Shown: one piece after another, positions 12,345 through 25,672 of the stretch
How the letters are laid out: each line of letters starts with the position of its first letter
Position numbering within the stretch: position 1 is the stretch's first letter
Source of the DNA: Marchantia polymorpha subsp. ruderalis
Taxonomy: Eukaryota; Streptophyta; Marchantiopsida; Marchantiales; Marchantiaceae
Direction: 5' to 3'
DNA: 64,000 nt
Assembly (NCBI GenBank): GCA_037833965.1
Contig: AP031356.1
Coordinates: forward strand, 4,424,501 to 4,488,500
The notes under the pieces: model-generated
Told to the model about the DNA's origin: nothing
Databases searched by the model: none
The model's input: only the letters and a program-made list of their open reading frames with translations
Made by a program: the position numbers and the translations under genes

Positions 12345-12745
12345 AATGGCACCACCTCCATCTCCATCTCCACCTCATTGAGATCCTCGACCCTCCCCCT
12401 CCCCTCCCCTCCCCTCCCCTCCACTCGAGTGCTCGCTCGCTCGTCCCGACGACGACGACGGCCCCAACATCTTCTGACTTGTCGACGGCGAGCGCTCGAC
12501 AGGTCGAATGTTCCCCATCCCCGCCCCCACCCTCCCCATCGCTGCAGCCCCGCCGCGAGGGCTTTCATGGCGCCCACCTGGCGGCCACGCAAGCTCCGCT
12601 CGAGAGGGCAGGGCCCCGCGGCACAAGCAAGGAAGGAAGCCCGCAACGCGAACCCGCCTCCGCAATTTCTTTCCGTCCCTTTCCTTCCCTTCCCTTCCCT
12701 TCCCTTACCTTTCCTTTCCTTTCCTGTCCACGCGCCTTGTCTTTT
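12345..12745. repeat. Pyrimidine-rich (+ strand) simple-sequence tract
   Basis: The plus strand carries CTCCAT repeats at 12355-12375, a CCCCT run at 12390-12420, and CCTTT/CCCTT runs at 12675-12735, so the minus strand is strongly purine-rich. Comparable purine-rich tracts lie upstream of the two complete genes, on their sense strand. This may therefore mark the leader of a minus-strand transcript, but no minus-strand gene is recognised downstream of it. Long open frames through the tract are by-products of the low complexity. Confidence 0.65.
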
Positions 12746-15700
12746 CTTTCCGCGCGATCGATGGCGACGTCGCTATTTTCGAAGGATCCAAGGAGCGAAG
12801 GAGATCTGCAACTGGGTGACGTGTTACGCAGTCCAAAAGGCCACGACGACATTTGGGCTACGTCGTCGATCACCACCACCAGCTTCGAAGTGCGTGGTTC
12901 AACCTTTGGTATTTCCAGCTACGATACCGTATTTTTCACTTGCCCGCGGTGCCGTGTTTTACGACATCACGCTTTAATCGTATCTGCAATTTTTCTGGAT
13001 TCTCGCATAAATTTCACGTACATGTACCTATGAATGGTTTTGCCGCCGTTTGTAGCTGAGGGAAGATATAATTAGCTCAGTTTGTCATTCGATCTGAGCA
13101 AGGGCTCTTATCTTTCCTTAAAGAAACACGGGGACACCAGAATTTAGGGACGGTGTATTTGTTGTTTATTCGTATAGGCATAAATTGCGCCTAAATCTCT
13201 TCGAACTAAGAAAAAATCAGAGGAACTGAGGGGAAAACAATTGTGGGCCCAGCGAGCCATTGGATCTTAACTGGTGTCCTTCATTAGTATATTATGTTTT
13301 CACGAACGAATTTCCGACAAACAAAAAGCTCTTCTATTTTTTCACGAACCACGTCCAGCCACATATTGATAGTGAGAAAATGAACAGACATTTAAACTTT
13401 TTGTAGATCAGGATACCTGAACAGCTTTATCTTGTATATCTAATAGTGTATGACTTTTTCTTTGAATTCCGTCGAAATTGTTTTACTTTTTCCCGACAGG
13501 AAATACGGCCTAGGTCTTTTAAAAAAATAAAAAATCTCGGCCACATTTTGTGACGGAAAATGGCGAAATGGTAATTCGGATTATTGTTGTTTTTATTGGG
13601 AGGCGAGTTGCCCAAGTTTCTATGTTCGTAGTGGCTTACATTGTGCTACATCGTGCACACTTGGCCTACACGAATCCGCCTAAATCTATCTGCAAAAGGA
13701 GGCTGCCAAATCAAAGACCTGCTCGTAGTTAAGCACTTTTAATTGTGCATCAAGCCAAAGAGATGTCATATGGACGCAGGATTTTAACTACGTGTTATGA
13801 TGATAGGCAGAAACCTTCACCATTTCAGTGACTGGAGAATATATTTGCCGGTATGAATATGCATTCCTTCTTCACCATTTGGCAGCATGCGATCGAATGC
13901 CAAGACTTGGATGAGGATGAGGAGGAGGGTTGTTTATTTACCAAAATCTCCGATCCGAGTGTCATGTGATATCTATTTGGTGGTGTGAATAAAACAGCAT
14001 GAATGGATGTTGGAACCAGTACATGATGGGCGTGTACCAACTCTAGCACCAACCAGCTGCACCATCGTCATCACCTTCATCATCAACCGCCTCCTCTTCC
14101 TCCACGAGGATGCACAATAGTAGAATTTGTTCTTCTACATGAGAGGACTCTGAATTGAAAGTTCAACCCCACATCTTCCCTACCTCAAACATGGCCCAGA
14201 TTAATAGTTTTCTAGGCCATGTTGACTTGGTGCATCTCCGGTTGATGTGTGCTCTTGCTCTTGCTCTTTACTTGGGACGACCCCCGGCCAAAAAAGAGCA
14301 TCTATCTCCCTTCCACAACCAACCATTAATTCCTTCATGCATCCGTCATGTCAACTCCAATTTGCCTCGGGTTAAGCTAAGGTGAGGGTTAGTCTGCGAG
14401 GCATCTCGATCTCCTATGATTGACACAGTGCTCAACACGTGGGATTTTTGCATGTACTCCAAACAAGCGTTTGCATCAATACTGCAATTAAGCGACAAAA
14501 AGGACGACTTCGGAGTTGGGGAGAGGGTGTGGAGGGCGGCAGAGAAGGTGTTCGAAATGTTGGTGACAATGGAGGAGGAGGAGGAACGTAAGCTCGTGCT
14601 TATTATTATCAATATCACCGGCAGAAGAAGAAGGAGAAGAAGAAATTGGGCTGATTTCCAGATTGGTATTACGTCGTAAAAAGTTACACGAGTAGGACAT
14701 GTGAGAAGGTGTGAGAAGGTGGGGGAGGGAGGAGGAGAGAGGTATGTTTAGACCAGATGCTGACACAGGGAATTTCCTTCACCACCCACCGCTTTTTTGA
14801 AGGTGAAGCCAAATTGACCACCTCATTTGTGACTACATCGCCTCCTCCAAATTGTTGACGATGACGGTCATGGGATGATATAGATCCACCGAAGGTCCCC
14901 TTTTCCTCCAGAATGAATGCGACAGACGGACCGCCTGACGAAAAGAAGTGCGCGACGACTTCGGAGTCGGCTTTCATTTGTGAACTATTAATTTGTGTCA
15001 TCTGCAAGTGTCATGCACGAACGATTGAATGCGGCAAGAACTGTCACATATGATAAAGAACTGGTAGCACTTACTTTCATTACGTCCGCTCTGTGCACAA
15101 GCTTCTGCATCCATCCATCCATGCATCCATCCGCGTCACCTTCATTATTGGCCCCACAAAAAAAAAGCCCCCCCCACCTCGAGGGGTTTCGAGCAACAAA
15201 TTGCAAATCAGAAAGCAATCTTGGAGATCGATTCCAGATTTCCGAACTTCAATCTCTCCATCGACGCAATCTTGGAAATAGGTTTCTTCGCCTGTCTCGT
15301 GAGCCGGAACATCTGCTCTCATCTGAATGTCGATAGGGCTACAACGTCACTGACACGGGCGATCGAGTTTTTTCGTTGAACCGGTGTGAACGGGGCCCTG
15401 GAGGAACTCTGACAGGCGCGAGTAATGATGAAAAATATGAACCCCCCGCGGCTCATAAACAAAATAAATCGGAGGTTTAATAATTCGGATTAGATATGCT
15501 GGTCTTCGGCTTCGGTCTTCCTTTTGACAACTGGAAGTGCGAACCTAACCTCGCCGCCGGATCAGGATAATCGGACGGCGGGTAGGGTTCGGAGGCAGGT
15601 CCGGGGAGGATCATAATAATCATCAGCCCCCCACCCCCGTCATAAAAGGGTACTAGAAAAATGAAGGGAGTGTGCCGCACTCAAGCCTTCCACGAGTGAG

Positions 15701-16480
15701 AGTGACAGAGAGTGAATATGCAAACAACCTTTTACCATCTGATCGAGCGAGCTGCTGAAGATCCATCGATCTCTGCATCCACTCGCCGATCGATATGCCA
15801 AGACGTTGCGAGTTGACAAATCGAAGGATGAGTTTTCTTCGGGCCATGGCACTTTCGTCCATTGGATTTATTTATTATTCTTATTTAAATCCGCCTCTGA
15901 ATCTTTTAGTGCTGGGTGAGTGGTTTCTTCTGCATTGTCGTATGCTGATCTTCTGCTGTCCGATAGGTGTATTCGGGATATTTTAGATAATTTCTCTGCA
16001 TGGTGGAAGTTTCTGGACCTTTTGGTTGCTGTTGTTATTGTTTTGCCCTCGGGCTTGCATACCAAGTCTTCCTTCCAGGACTGTGATTCGCTTCTCGCCC
16101 TTGCGAGCGATTTCTGGCCCCACAAGGCAAATGAAATCATCTGAGTGTAGATCCTCGTCAATATTATATTCTTGGAGAGTCACCAAGAGAAAGCGGGGAG
16201 GACCGGGCATGTAAGGAAGATTATTCCCCAGGAGACTACTAAAATAATATATTTTCGGGAGAGGTTACAACGAGCTAGATTCAAAGAGTTGTTGAGGTTT
16301 GCCTTTTCACATGAAGAATATCCAGCTAGATTCATCCTAGTCATACCATTTGTGCGCTTTCATCATCACCCGCGATAGTGTATTTAACTTCGTCCTAATT
16401 TTGTTCTTGTATATGCATATGTTGCAAATAAATTCATTTTCACTCTTGAATCTTTGTAACTAAGCATGACGCAAGGATAA
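12746..16480. other. Intergenic region, no gene recognised
   Basis: I see no coding pattern that I can assign. There are small GA/GT-rich patches near 13905-13930 and 14500-14720, an ATCC run at 15110-15132 (CATCCATCCATCCATGCATC), and a C-run next to an A-run at 15159-15176. A possible TATA-like CATAAAAGG lies at 15641. Short open frames overlap on both strands and look incidental. Confidence 0.4.
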
Positions 16481-16485
16481 TTAAA

Positions 16486-16890
16486 TAAATTAGAGGGGGA
16501 GGGGAGGGGAAGGGACGAGACGAGACGAGAGGCGAGGCATGGCATGGCATGGCATCGAATGGCATCGCTCCAGCTCCTTGGTCCCTCCCTTGCACCGGCC
16601 ACGAAGGACGGAAAAGGACAAAGGGGCCGAATGACTGACTGGACTGGACTGACTGGCAACGAACTAACGTCCACGAGAGTCCAAAGGTCCAGAGCAAGAA
16701 CCGGAACACAGAGAGGACAAGGGCCTGCCAACTGACGCAAGCGAGGACCGGGACACAAAGAGGACAGGGCAGATGAGGGACAGAGGGGACCAACCGAAAC
16801 CGAAAAACCGAACTGCAACCCGAACCATGATGTGATGAGATGGGTGACCTCGGGTCATACATGTGTGATGGGAAGGGATGGGATGCGATG
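16486..16890. repeat. Degenerate purine-rich tandem repeats
   Basis: The stretch runs from a GGGGA-rich tract (16493-16515) through GACGA repeats (16516-16532) and a GCATG run (16537-16555) to several imperfect copies of a roughly 40-base unit. The unit holds ACCGGGACACAAAGAGGACA-like text (near 16699 and 16748). It ends in a GGGATG-rich patch at 16869-16890. It is low-complexity and non-coding; the long minus-strand frames across it are by-products. Confidence 0.55.
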
Positions 16891-18779
16891 GTATGATGAT
16901 GTGGAGGAGGAGGCTTTGTGCATCTTTTGTCCATGTCTACGATCTATCCTATCTGGATCATGTATTATGTTTGTTGATGTGTGGTGGTTCCACGAATAAA
17001 AATGCGTTTCTCGTAGGCACTTATCTCACTTTGCCACCTTAGCATTGACATTTTCTCCTCCGGTATGTATTCCGAACGTACTTCAGTACTATTGGGCTCC
17101 TCTTTCACAGGCATTTTTCTATTATGCTGCTTGCTGGATTTTCTGACTTCACCCTCACATGCCATCTGTGCTTTTTCTCTTTCTCAATTTCCACTGGTAC
17201 ATTCAGATAACTTGGCTTATATGCTGTTTGAGAGCACGCTTCTATCAACACACTTCTGGCTCTATACATTCGTTCAAACAGAACTTTAACTTACGCTATT
17301 TTACTACGTCTTCATGTATCAGAAAATAAATATGTTAGAAACCTAATCTTGATCTTCTAAGGTTGGCTTCTCAGATTATTATCGTTGGCTGAAAAATAAG
17401 CCTCGTTTCATAAATTTATCTCGTGCTATCATAATTCTAATAGAAACCTCATTACATAAAGAAAAACTTCCATCTTAATAAGATTATATGTTTTATCTAA
17501 TAGAAATAGTTTCATTCATTAAATTTTCTTCAAGTATGTAATATGCAACATCTGCAACGTACTTAGTCCGGTATGTTCTTAAAACTAGTTAGAGGGTCAC
17601 GGGCTTATAGGAATGATCGTACATAGATGAGTAATTTCTCCTTGAATCGTGTTATCAGATGGCACACGGTTGGGCTTCTACATCTGTGTCGAAAGTGGGT
17701 TGGATATAAAGGAAAAGAATTCCGTAAAAGGGAATGATTGAACGAATAAATATTTTAGGAAAGACATGACATCTTGGCTGAGTATTCGGTTGACTTCCTG
17801 CCATTGTTATTGCAGAGTTGTTAGGATTAAAACTTAGCATCATGCAGTCGTTTTGGCTATTCATTGTTTGTGCACGAGTCACCAACTGAAATCATTCTGG
17901 GGATAAGCACTACCTCACACCTTGAGAACCAGATTGTTACACAAAGTTTGTTACAATGGATAAGACTCACGAAGCGTACTGGGTAACATACATCATAATC
18001 TGGACGTAGGAGGGAAGCGGGGATGAGTCTTCCATTTCGAAAACTGGAAACAATTTTCGAACACATTGACTTTGGAACTTCGAACCTCGAATTATCAACA
18101 TGTTTCCTCACTTTTTTCCTTCTATCCAAATGGTGAATTTTGTTGTTTTTCCAGTTTTCCTTTGCATCTCCATAATCTCTGATCGTATGGATGCTGCGAT
18201 TGATTAATGATGTGACACATCTTTTCCAACTGAAATAGTATGCCATGGTAAATTTCGATATCAAATCAGTTCTCAATAAATTCTCAATTCAGTTCTCATA
18301 GAGAATTGAATTACCTTCATACTAAAACAGAGTCATGCATATTATTAGCTTGAAGATATAAATTTTTTAGTTTTCCAAATTAAAAATTTCAGCACACAAA
18401 ATTCTTTTTTTTTATACAATAGATTTTATTAATGATCGAGGAAGATTCTGTATCCATTGAAATTTATTAAGTTTTCAGATCCTTGAGTCGTTGATTGTAG
18501 TTTTCACAGAACTCAAAACCACTAGATTGAGTCCAGTGCTGATTGGGCCTAAAAGTGAGAACTCGAAACAAAGTACACTTGAAAACTTTAGTAAAGTAAA
18601 GTTTTCAGATCTAAAGTCAAGTCGCATGGCCAAAGAGAAAAATAAACAAATGACATTGATACGAACACATCTTATTCATCAACACCTCCAGATAGTTACT
18701 ATCGGTAAACGAAGTCACGATAGATCTAGAGGCAGCCCAGTAAAATCTAGAAGTCGTGGGTAATAATTGCGAAGCAGAT
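16891..18779. other. Intergenic region, no gene recognised
   Basis: The DNA is AT-leaning with short open frames only. The longest, on the minus strand at 17857-18276, has no motif I know, and neighbouring frames are closed. I see no RNA gene or clear mobile-element ends. Confidence 0.35.
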
Positions 18780-20660
18780 GTTAGGACCGAATATCAGGTC
18801 ACCAGGTTTTCCACGTCTACATTACCTGGACTCGTGGAGTCGATCAAAATCTATACTTTTGTCGTATCGAGTACAGGGTCCCGCCGGCAGCAACTTTGGT
18901 AGACTAACGTAACTGTAACGAAATCGGAGTGAGACCGGACGTAGCCAATTTGTGCTTGTCTGTTATCCAGCAAGGAAGCGGGTCCAGGCCTTGGAAGACA
19001 ACAACCGCTGCGGTGTCCAGATGGGAAGGATTTGGCCAGCATGTCGCCACGTAGGATATGACGTTGTAATTCCTCTCACCACGTAGCAGACGGTGGTACG
19101 CATTGACTGGGAACTGGTCGACCTTCGCAACCTTACCACAGGCTCCGATCTCCCTTAGCGGCCAAGTATTGTGCGAAGGAGCCACTCCGGTTTCTCCGGC
19201 TGGCCCCGAACATGCCAGTAAGTTCTCCTACTGGGTCCTCCAGGCTCCTTTTACCAAGTGCGCTGTGTGCCTGTTTCTAGTACGTGGTGGAAGCCTCGGG
19301 TAGCCGGGTAGCCGTGACGGCGTACGATGAACCTACACGGGAATGTCGTCACTGCTGAGTCTGCTGACCTCATTGAAATTCCAAGAAATGATTTTTTCCT
19401 TTCAAACAAAACTGGCTCTTTCCGAATAACTATTAGACCATTTGATAATTTGATCTCTATGAAATTATGTATGTATATATATATAGCGCGACAGGCTAGA
19501 TCGGATTCCATTTTTCTATATGAAATCTGGAATTTTATAATTTTAACTTAAGATAAATCTGCTGAAATTGCTCATCAAGATTATTCATACGTAATTCGGC
19601 AGTATATATGACGGAGCAATTTCTCTTTCCTTAATTGTTGCAAGCGAAGGGTGTGACAGAGTGGGGACCTGTGAAAAACATGTGAATTCCCTAGAAGAGA
19701 CAATCTGACGGTCTGAGGTTACAAACCGACTGCATCCGTCTACCGGATCAGAGGTTAGGATTGGACGACTTTTCCTCCCGCTGCTGGTGAATCGGAACAG
19801 GGCCCTCCTTGGAGCAAACTGGCCTTGTAACTGTGCTCGAGGAACTGGACAGCAACAAGCACGTGACAGGAAGGATCGGCCGAACCATCCGAGCGCTTTC
19901 CGTGATGTTCTCGTAGTCCAGGTTACGGTACCGCAAAACGTCAAAGGCAGCAGAACTCGCGGCAGCAGCCAGCGAGCCAGCCACAGATCCATCCCTCCAT
20001 CGGCACCGAGGCAGAGGCAGCGGCAGGCGCGTCTGGACGCAAGCGATCCTCATCGCATCCATCATCCAGTCGGCTTTGCGGCCTCCGCCAGCATGGACGA
20101 CGATCCGACGGCACCCTCACGTCACTCACGGACATGCCTGCCACGTGAGCACCATCCATGCGTGTCGTCGGTCCTCCTCCATATATGCTACGAGCAGAAG
20201 CGGTGCTCATTTGCTCCTTTGCTCGTTCCACATTCATTTTTGGTCGGTGCTGGTGGGCGGTTCCATATCCTTCTCTTGCTCGATCTATCCGCTACCATCT
20301 TTTATTTTTTTCCCAATTTTGGCCATTCCTTCACCCCATTTTCCCCATACCTTACCCCGATCACCGCACACTTCCCTTTTACTCCAAATGAAACCAAATG
20401 CACTCATTGTCCGGACCATCTCATCTACCTCAGCCTCGGTGTGTGAACGAGGACCAAACCCCAGCCCCGGCCGCCCTCGCTTGGGAGAAAATACAACGAC
20501 ATGTTTCCTCCCTCCAGGATTATATGCCGCCTTCCCACAATTGGCTATCACCTCCTATTCTGTTACAAACATTCCGTCACCGTGGCCGCATATTGTTTGA
20601 ACTATAGTCTCTTTGCCTAAGGGACTTCCGCAGTTCGCGATGCTTTAATAAATAATAAAT
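18780..20660. other. GC-richer unexplained island
   Basis: Base composition rises sharply compared with the flanks, mainly at 18780-19330 and 19640-20560. There is a G-box-like CCACGTGAG at 20140, a TATA-like CCATATATGC at 20180, and an AATAAATAATAAA run at 20647-20659. Together these could be the promoter and end of a short non-coding or poorly conserved transcript on the plus strand. Open frames overlap on both strands and none matches a family I recognise. Confidence 0.3.
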
Positions 20661-23075
20661 TTTATGTTATTGATAAATTCGTCGAGAGGGTCGTCGGCCT
20701 GATCCCGGATTATTCCATGCGTCTGCGTTGTTGTTGCTCGGTCCAATTTGTGTACGTTCGTTGGCTTTCGGCATGGACTTCCACTTGTATCATTTAGATC
20801 TCATGGGCCAGGCGCAAATGATGAGGTGGATACCTGTTCCCAGCGGATTTCAGTTATAATTCGCACCCATTCCAACTGACCTTATATATTCGACATATAC
20901 TCGATATAGGGGTATTTGTGCCTATATTTGGATGACTGTATATTAATGTAACGCCCCCTCTCTATTTGTACGTTCAGGCAAGTTGTCAGTGTATACCATG
21001 GACTCGAGCCTTCTTTGACTTCTATGGATTTTGTACTTTTAATTTCGGGTTTATGCATAATGAAGTGCCAAGATAAGAATACAAAATATGTCATTGATAA
21101 AAAATCTTGCACACCCCCCGTTTTCGTTATCATGCAATATTACTTTAGACGATAATTATCTGATTTTGGTACATTGCTTTCGTTGTCATGCAATCTTTCT
21201 CATTGCAAAATCATTTGTCCGCTCTGATTTTAACATGCTTTTCTGCTTACAATATGAACAGGATTTCTCTTTGGGAAAAGCGATACGAAGACCGACGTCC
21301 TCTTCTGTCTATGCTGGTTGTATAGACAAGTAATTATTCCTGCTCGAATAAGCAAGAAAATTAGAAAAAATATTGATCAGCCAAGTGTAGGGAAGGGATG
21401 ACTTTTTAGCACGTACACCCTCCGAAAATTTGGCATCGCGGCATTTATCGGCAGACAATCTTATCTCGTAGTAACAGCCACTTATCATCTTCTCCTTTCG
21501 AAGAGTCTAAGATAGTTCTAGGCGTGACAATTGCAAGCTACCGACTGGTTGTGCGTATCATAAGAAATCTGATCTATCTCTTATTTCCTTCGCTTCCGGG
21601 GCGGATTTCCTAAAGTCCGGGTCGTCCCTTTCATTGCACTCTTATCGATGAGTATTGCATCGCCCTTCTTATAACCCGAGAAGAAAAACAACAGCCAAGG
21701 TTAGCAAGGAGGGTTTGCTTTGGAGTCATCGTTCTCCAATTGCTACCGTTCCCTCACCAATTCATTTTCTCCGCCCAAGGATCCCTATGTCAGTATCTTA
21801 TCGGTGCGCGAGGATTTGTGCATATGAAAAATTAGACTTTGGTTACCTGCCTTCGATTCCCGAAAGTTGTTATTTCTTTATAATGTTCAACGTCCTAAAT
21901 GTCCATTATAGTTAGTAGCTTCAATCATCAGAACCGTAAAACATTCGCATGGAATAAAAAAATACATAATTATCACAGGAAAAGATCAGAGAAAGTTATC
22001 CAGATTCTTAGTTTATATAATAATTTATGTAACAATATTCATATATTTGCTCCTAAATCTATGCCCCAAATTTTTAGATAATTATAGATCATGGGTAAAT
22101 TTGAAAAACAAATCACCGGTTGTAGTTACATCATGTTAACTGGTATTTTGTCGAGAATTATGTTCTTAAACTTACTACTTGGAGACATTAAAGTGTATTG
22201 AAAGTAATTGTAGTCGGAGATAATTTATTGTCAATCCTTCACACTAACTGAAGCGCAATAGCTTAAAAGGTCAATGCAATATTCGATACTGCTATAATTA
22301 AATATCTGCAATGAACACAATTTTTCGACAGAGATACATTTGCACTATAGAGAACTCTGATAACCTATCAGACTTAATATTTGGAAATGCGTGATGACTG
22401 AACTTTTGTACATCTTGTATCTCTATAACTTCTTGGTCTTTTGCTATGTTTTTTCTGTCATATGTAAAACACAATGTTTAATTTTCACACAAAGAGGTTG
22501 TTTTCATGCGATCAATGTAGTGTATGTCATAATCTGGGTGTACTGATGATATCAAGTCGAAGTTTGATATTTAATATATAATATGAAGATATTATCCTAT
22601 ATACTTTAACTATTAAATTATTGACGTGAATGAATGTAGCTTGAAAAATGAGTAGGTTTTCTATTTTTAAGACTGAAAATACAAATGGTTGGAAATTATC
22701 TTTCATCTCGAGATTAATTTTTGAACTCAAGCAGCCTGTAAAGAGCAACTCATATAAAAGATGTAGAAATTTTTTTTGAGTTTTTTCATCTATAAAATCA
22801 TAAATTTTATAAGTATATACATATAGATCCCATAATAAATTGAAGAATATATAAATTCGTAAATAATTTTCTAATTTTCAAACATATAAATATTTTACTC
22901 CTGTTAATGACATATTCTCTAAGGAGTTGGAAGTTGAACTTAAACAGCGTTCGGAAGCATTCTAAAAATTCAAACGTGGTAAGATCTAGCAGAAATAGTG
23001 TCTTGTTCTCCAGGATAATTCATAAAATCAACTGTAGCCTCTTTTAACACGACCAAGATTAAAAATCTAGAAATT

Positions 23076-23110
<35 letters not shown>

Positions 23111-23600
23111 ATTCAAGATTTTTTAATCTAAAACCAGCTTGTATCAAAATTCTAGAGTTGGTCTGTTGTTACGAAGTACTGATAAGTTATTGGGAAAATG
23201 TATGGAACACAAAAATACCAAGCAAGTAGTTGATTTTCTGTCACTTAGAGCGTTTACTGTTTAAGTGGATGGCAACACCTATGTAAAGGCAAATTCGAAG
23301 TTATCTCGAAATCAGGTGTTTTGGAGCTCTATTTTGTAAAGGTTTAAATGGGAAAATACTGAAGGTGTGGGATGGGGCTAGGGCCCAATTATGTGTGGGG
23401 TGAATTAGTTTCCATAACAAATGTATGAGCAAAAGGTTGTTAAGCAGAGGTTGTCACAGGAAGTCGTAGACTGGGTAACTGCCTCTAGAGTATCTGGTAC
23501 ATCTGATGGAGACGGCAAAATAAGTGGGTGGGCAAGCTGTAAATGGAAATCGATTCACCGAAAGTTAAAAGAATGAAGGCTAATAACATATAAGAAAAGG
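20661..23600. other. AT-rich intergenic region, no gene recognised
   Basis: From about 21.9 to 23.2 kb the sequence is very AT-rich, with only short open frames. It includes a TA microsatellite at 23079-23108 (about 15 repeats). A GC-richer patch at 21590-21860 contrasts with its surroundings but I cannot identify it. Confidence 0.4.
23079..23108. repeat. (TA)n microsatellite
   Basis: About 15 uninterrupted TA repeats in an AT-rich context. Confidence 0.95.
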
Positions 23601-24232
23601 AAGAAAAAAATGAGAGCCAAGGGAATGAAGAGGCGGGGGAAGAGATAAATAAGCAGCAGGAGGTGGAGGCGAAAAGGGAATCTCATGAGATTCGAAGCAT
23701 AATGCTCCGAGGGGAAGAAAAATCGCCGTCTGGGAATGGCCTTATCGGCAAGCTACAGCAGGCGCGGATCGGGCATGCGATGGACGGATGGAAACATGAG
23801 TAGGGTAAAGAGGAGTTGACTGCAGTCGTGGACCGGAGGTCCGGTGAGATGAGCTTGCGCGGAGGTGAGCCAACCAAAAGCAACCGCGCGAACGTACAGT
23901 ACAGTCGAAGAAGATGCGCGGCCTGGCTGCGGCGCCGACAGTCGCGGCGCGGTGAGGTGAGGTGAGGGCAGGGGAGGGCTAGGCTAGGCTCCGTGGGGTG
24001 AGCGAGAAGGCCCGAAATAAGCCTAGCGATTGCGGTGGTCGATATCGGGGGCCGACGACGCCGCAAATAGAAAAGAAAGCGGAGCATTTAGCATGATGCC
24101 GCCGGGGCCGAACGCGTAGAGTGAATTCCAGAGAGATAGCTAGGGCTACTTCCGTGGCTAAAGCAGAGCTGGCGTGCTTGCTCTGCTGGCAGCGCAGAAC
24201 AAAAGAAAAGAAAAGAGCAGCAGCGTCGACGG

Positions 24233-24415
24233 ACGGAAGGAAGGAAGGAAGGAAAGAAGGAAGCACGCAAGCGAGGGAGGGAGGGAGGGAGGGAGCGAGC
24301 GATAAAGAAGGAAGGAAGGAAGGAAGGAAGGAAGGACGGACGGACGGACGGACGGGAAAGGGAGGACGAAGGAAGGAAGGAAGGAAGGAAGGAAGGAAGG
24401 AGAGAAGGAAAGACA
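24233..24415 (+). repeat. (GGAA)n / (GGAC)n microsatellite cluster upstream of the PP2C gene
   Basis: GGAA repeats at 24233-24260, GGGA repeats at 24275-24295, GGAA at 24309-24334, GGAC at 24334-24354, and GGAA again at 24367-24400. The cluster lies 1.25-1.45 kb before the PP2C start codon and is purine-rich on the sense strand. Confidence 0.9.
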
Positions 24416-24486
24416 AAGAGGCGACAGAGAGAGGCGCCATCGGTCGCACAGCGGAAAAGGCCTTTGGCCTTCAGACTCGGCCTTTG

Positions 24487-24506
24487 CTTGGCTTGGCTTG
24501 GCTTGG
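24487..24506 (+). repeat. (CTTGG)4 microsatellite
   Basis: Four copies of CTTGG about 1.2 kb upstream of the PP2C start. A similar run stands upstream of the transporter gene at 47841-47871. Confidence 0.9.
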
Positions 24507-24623
24507 CACACTCACTCCCAACTCACTCTCTCACTCACTCACGCACTCACACTCGCAACTCGCGCACTCGTTGCTTCATTTGTTTTTGAGAGGCCAGAGC
24601 GTCTGACGGTCCGGACCATTTTG

Positions 24624-24802
24624 CATACACACACACACACAACAACAACAACAGAGAGAACGAGAGAGGAGAGACAGCGAGGTAAGAGAGGGAGAGGGAG
24701 AGGGAGAGAAGACGACGAGTAGATAGAGAGGGAGGGAGAGAGAGAGAGAGTGCAGAAGAAAAAGCACGATTGGTAGAGAGGGATAGAGAGGGAGGGAGAG
24801 GG

Positions 24803-24853
<51 letters not shown>

Positions 24854-25110
24854 TCGAGCGTTTTTGGTGATCGAGGAGGAAGGTTGGCAAGAGGGTGTTG
24901 GATTGGTTGGGTGCAGATTGGAGGGGCGGGACTCGGACGAGGAGAAAGAGAGGAGGTGTAGGCGAGAGGGAAGAGGAGGAGGAGGAGGAGGAGGAGGATT
25001 TTTTTTTTCGTTGAGAGGGAGAGAGGGAGAGAGGGAGAGATAGAGAGAGGAGAGGAGAGGAGAGAAGAAGAGAAGAGAAGAGAAGAGAGGAGAGGAGAGG
25101 AGAGGAGGGC
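24624..25110 (+). promoter_or_regulatory. GA-rich putative promoter/leader of the PP2C gene
   Basis: An ACACAC run and an AACAACAACAACAG run (24627-24652) are followed by nearly 450 bases that are almost purely purine on the sense strand. These include an uninterrupted (GA)n at 24806-24850 and GGA repeats at 24974-25000. The tract ends about 560 bases before the start codon. Plant BBR/BPC proteins bind GA repeats of this kind, so a promoter or 5' leader role is plausible. I could not locate a transcription start. Confidence 0.6.
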
Positions 25111-25672
25111 GGAAGCGCTTGTTCATCCGGCAGGGGCAGAGTAGGAGGCGGTTCGATCCGGTGGAAATTTCTTGATTGTGAGAGAGGACGGCGGTGGAGG
25201 GGTCGTGCATCATCCGCAGCACGGGAAGGGAGAGGTTTTCGAGAGTGCGGGACTCGCTCATCACGCGTCGGACGAGAGAAGTCGCGAGGGCAGCAGACGT
25301 CAAACGGCAGGGAAAAGGATACGGAGACGGAAGAGTGCCGGTTGTTCCCTTTTTTGGTAAGAAAGAGTTGGACTGGCTGGCTGCACGACCTTGGCTGGAC
25401 GGGCGCTGCCGAGAATCGGAGCATGTGTAGGGTAAGGCAAAAAATATCTGCGAGAGAGATACCCAAGGAAGGTCAGGAATTAGTCGAGTGAGGAGAAGTT
25501 TGAGGAGGTTGGTCAATCAGGTGCGTTCTAGGAGTGGTGGGGCGAGGATTAGGAGTTGTTTCCAGGTTTTGAAATCTGCAGCAAAACGCAGAAGAAATTG
25601 AGTCCAAGGACGGGTGGACTCGTCAGATACTCAGGGTAATGCTAAAGACGTTCATGCCTATTAGAGGCAACA

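Noticed and set aside
12041-13033. 330-codon plus-strand open frame
   Set aside because: Most of it is translation of CCCCT and TTTCC simple repeats; the rest has no family resemblance.
23979-24449. Ser/Phe/Leu/Pro-rich minus-strand frames
   Set aside because: Products of GGAA microsatellites read in reverse.
25140-25165. tRNA-like GGTTCGATCC text
   Set aside because: No acceptor, D or anticodon stem can be drawn around it.
24539-25516. 325- and 296-codon minus-strand frames full of Ser/Leu/Pro
   Set aside because: They are translations of the GA-rich leader of the PP2C gene on the wrong strand.
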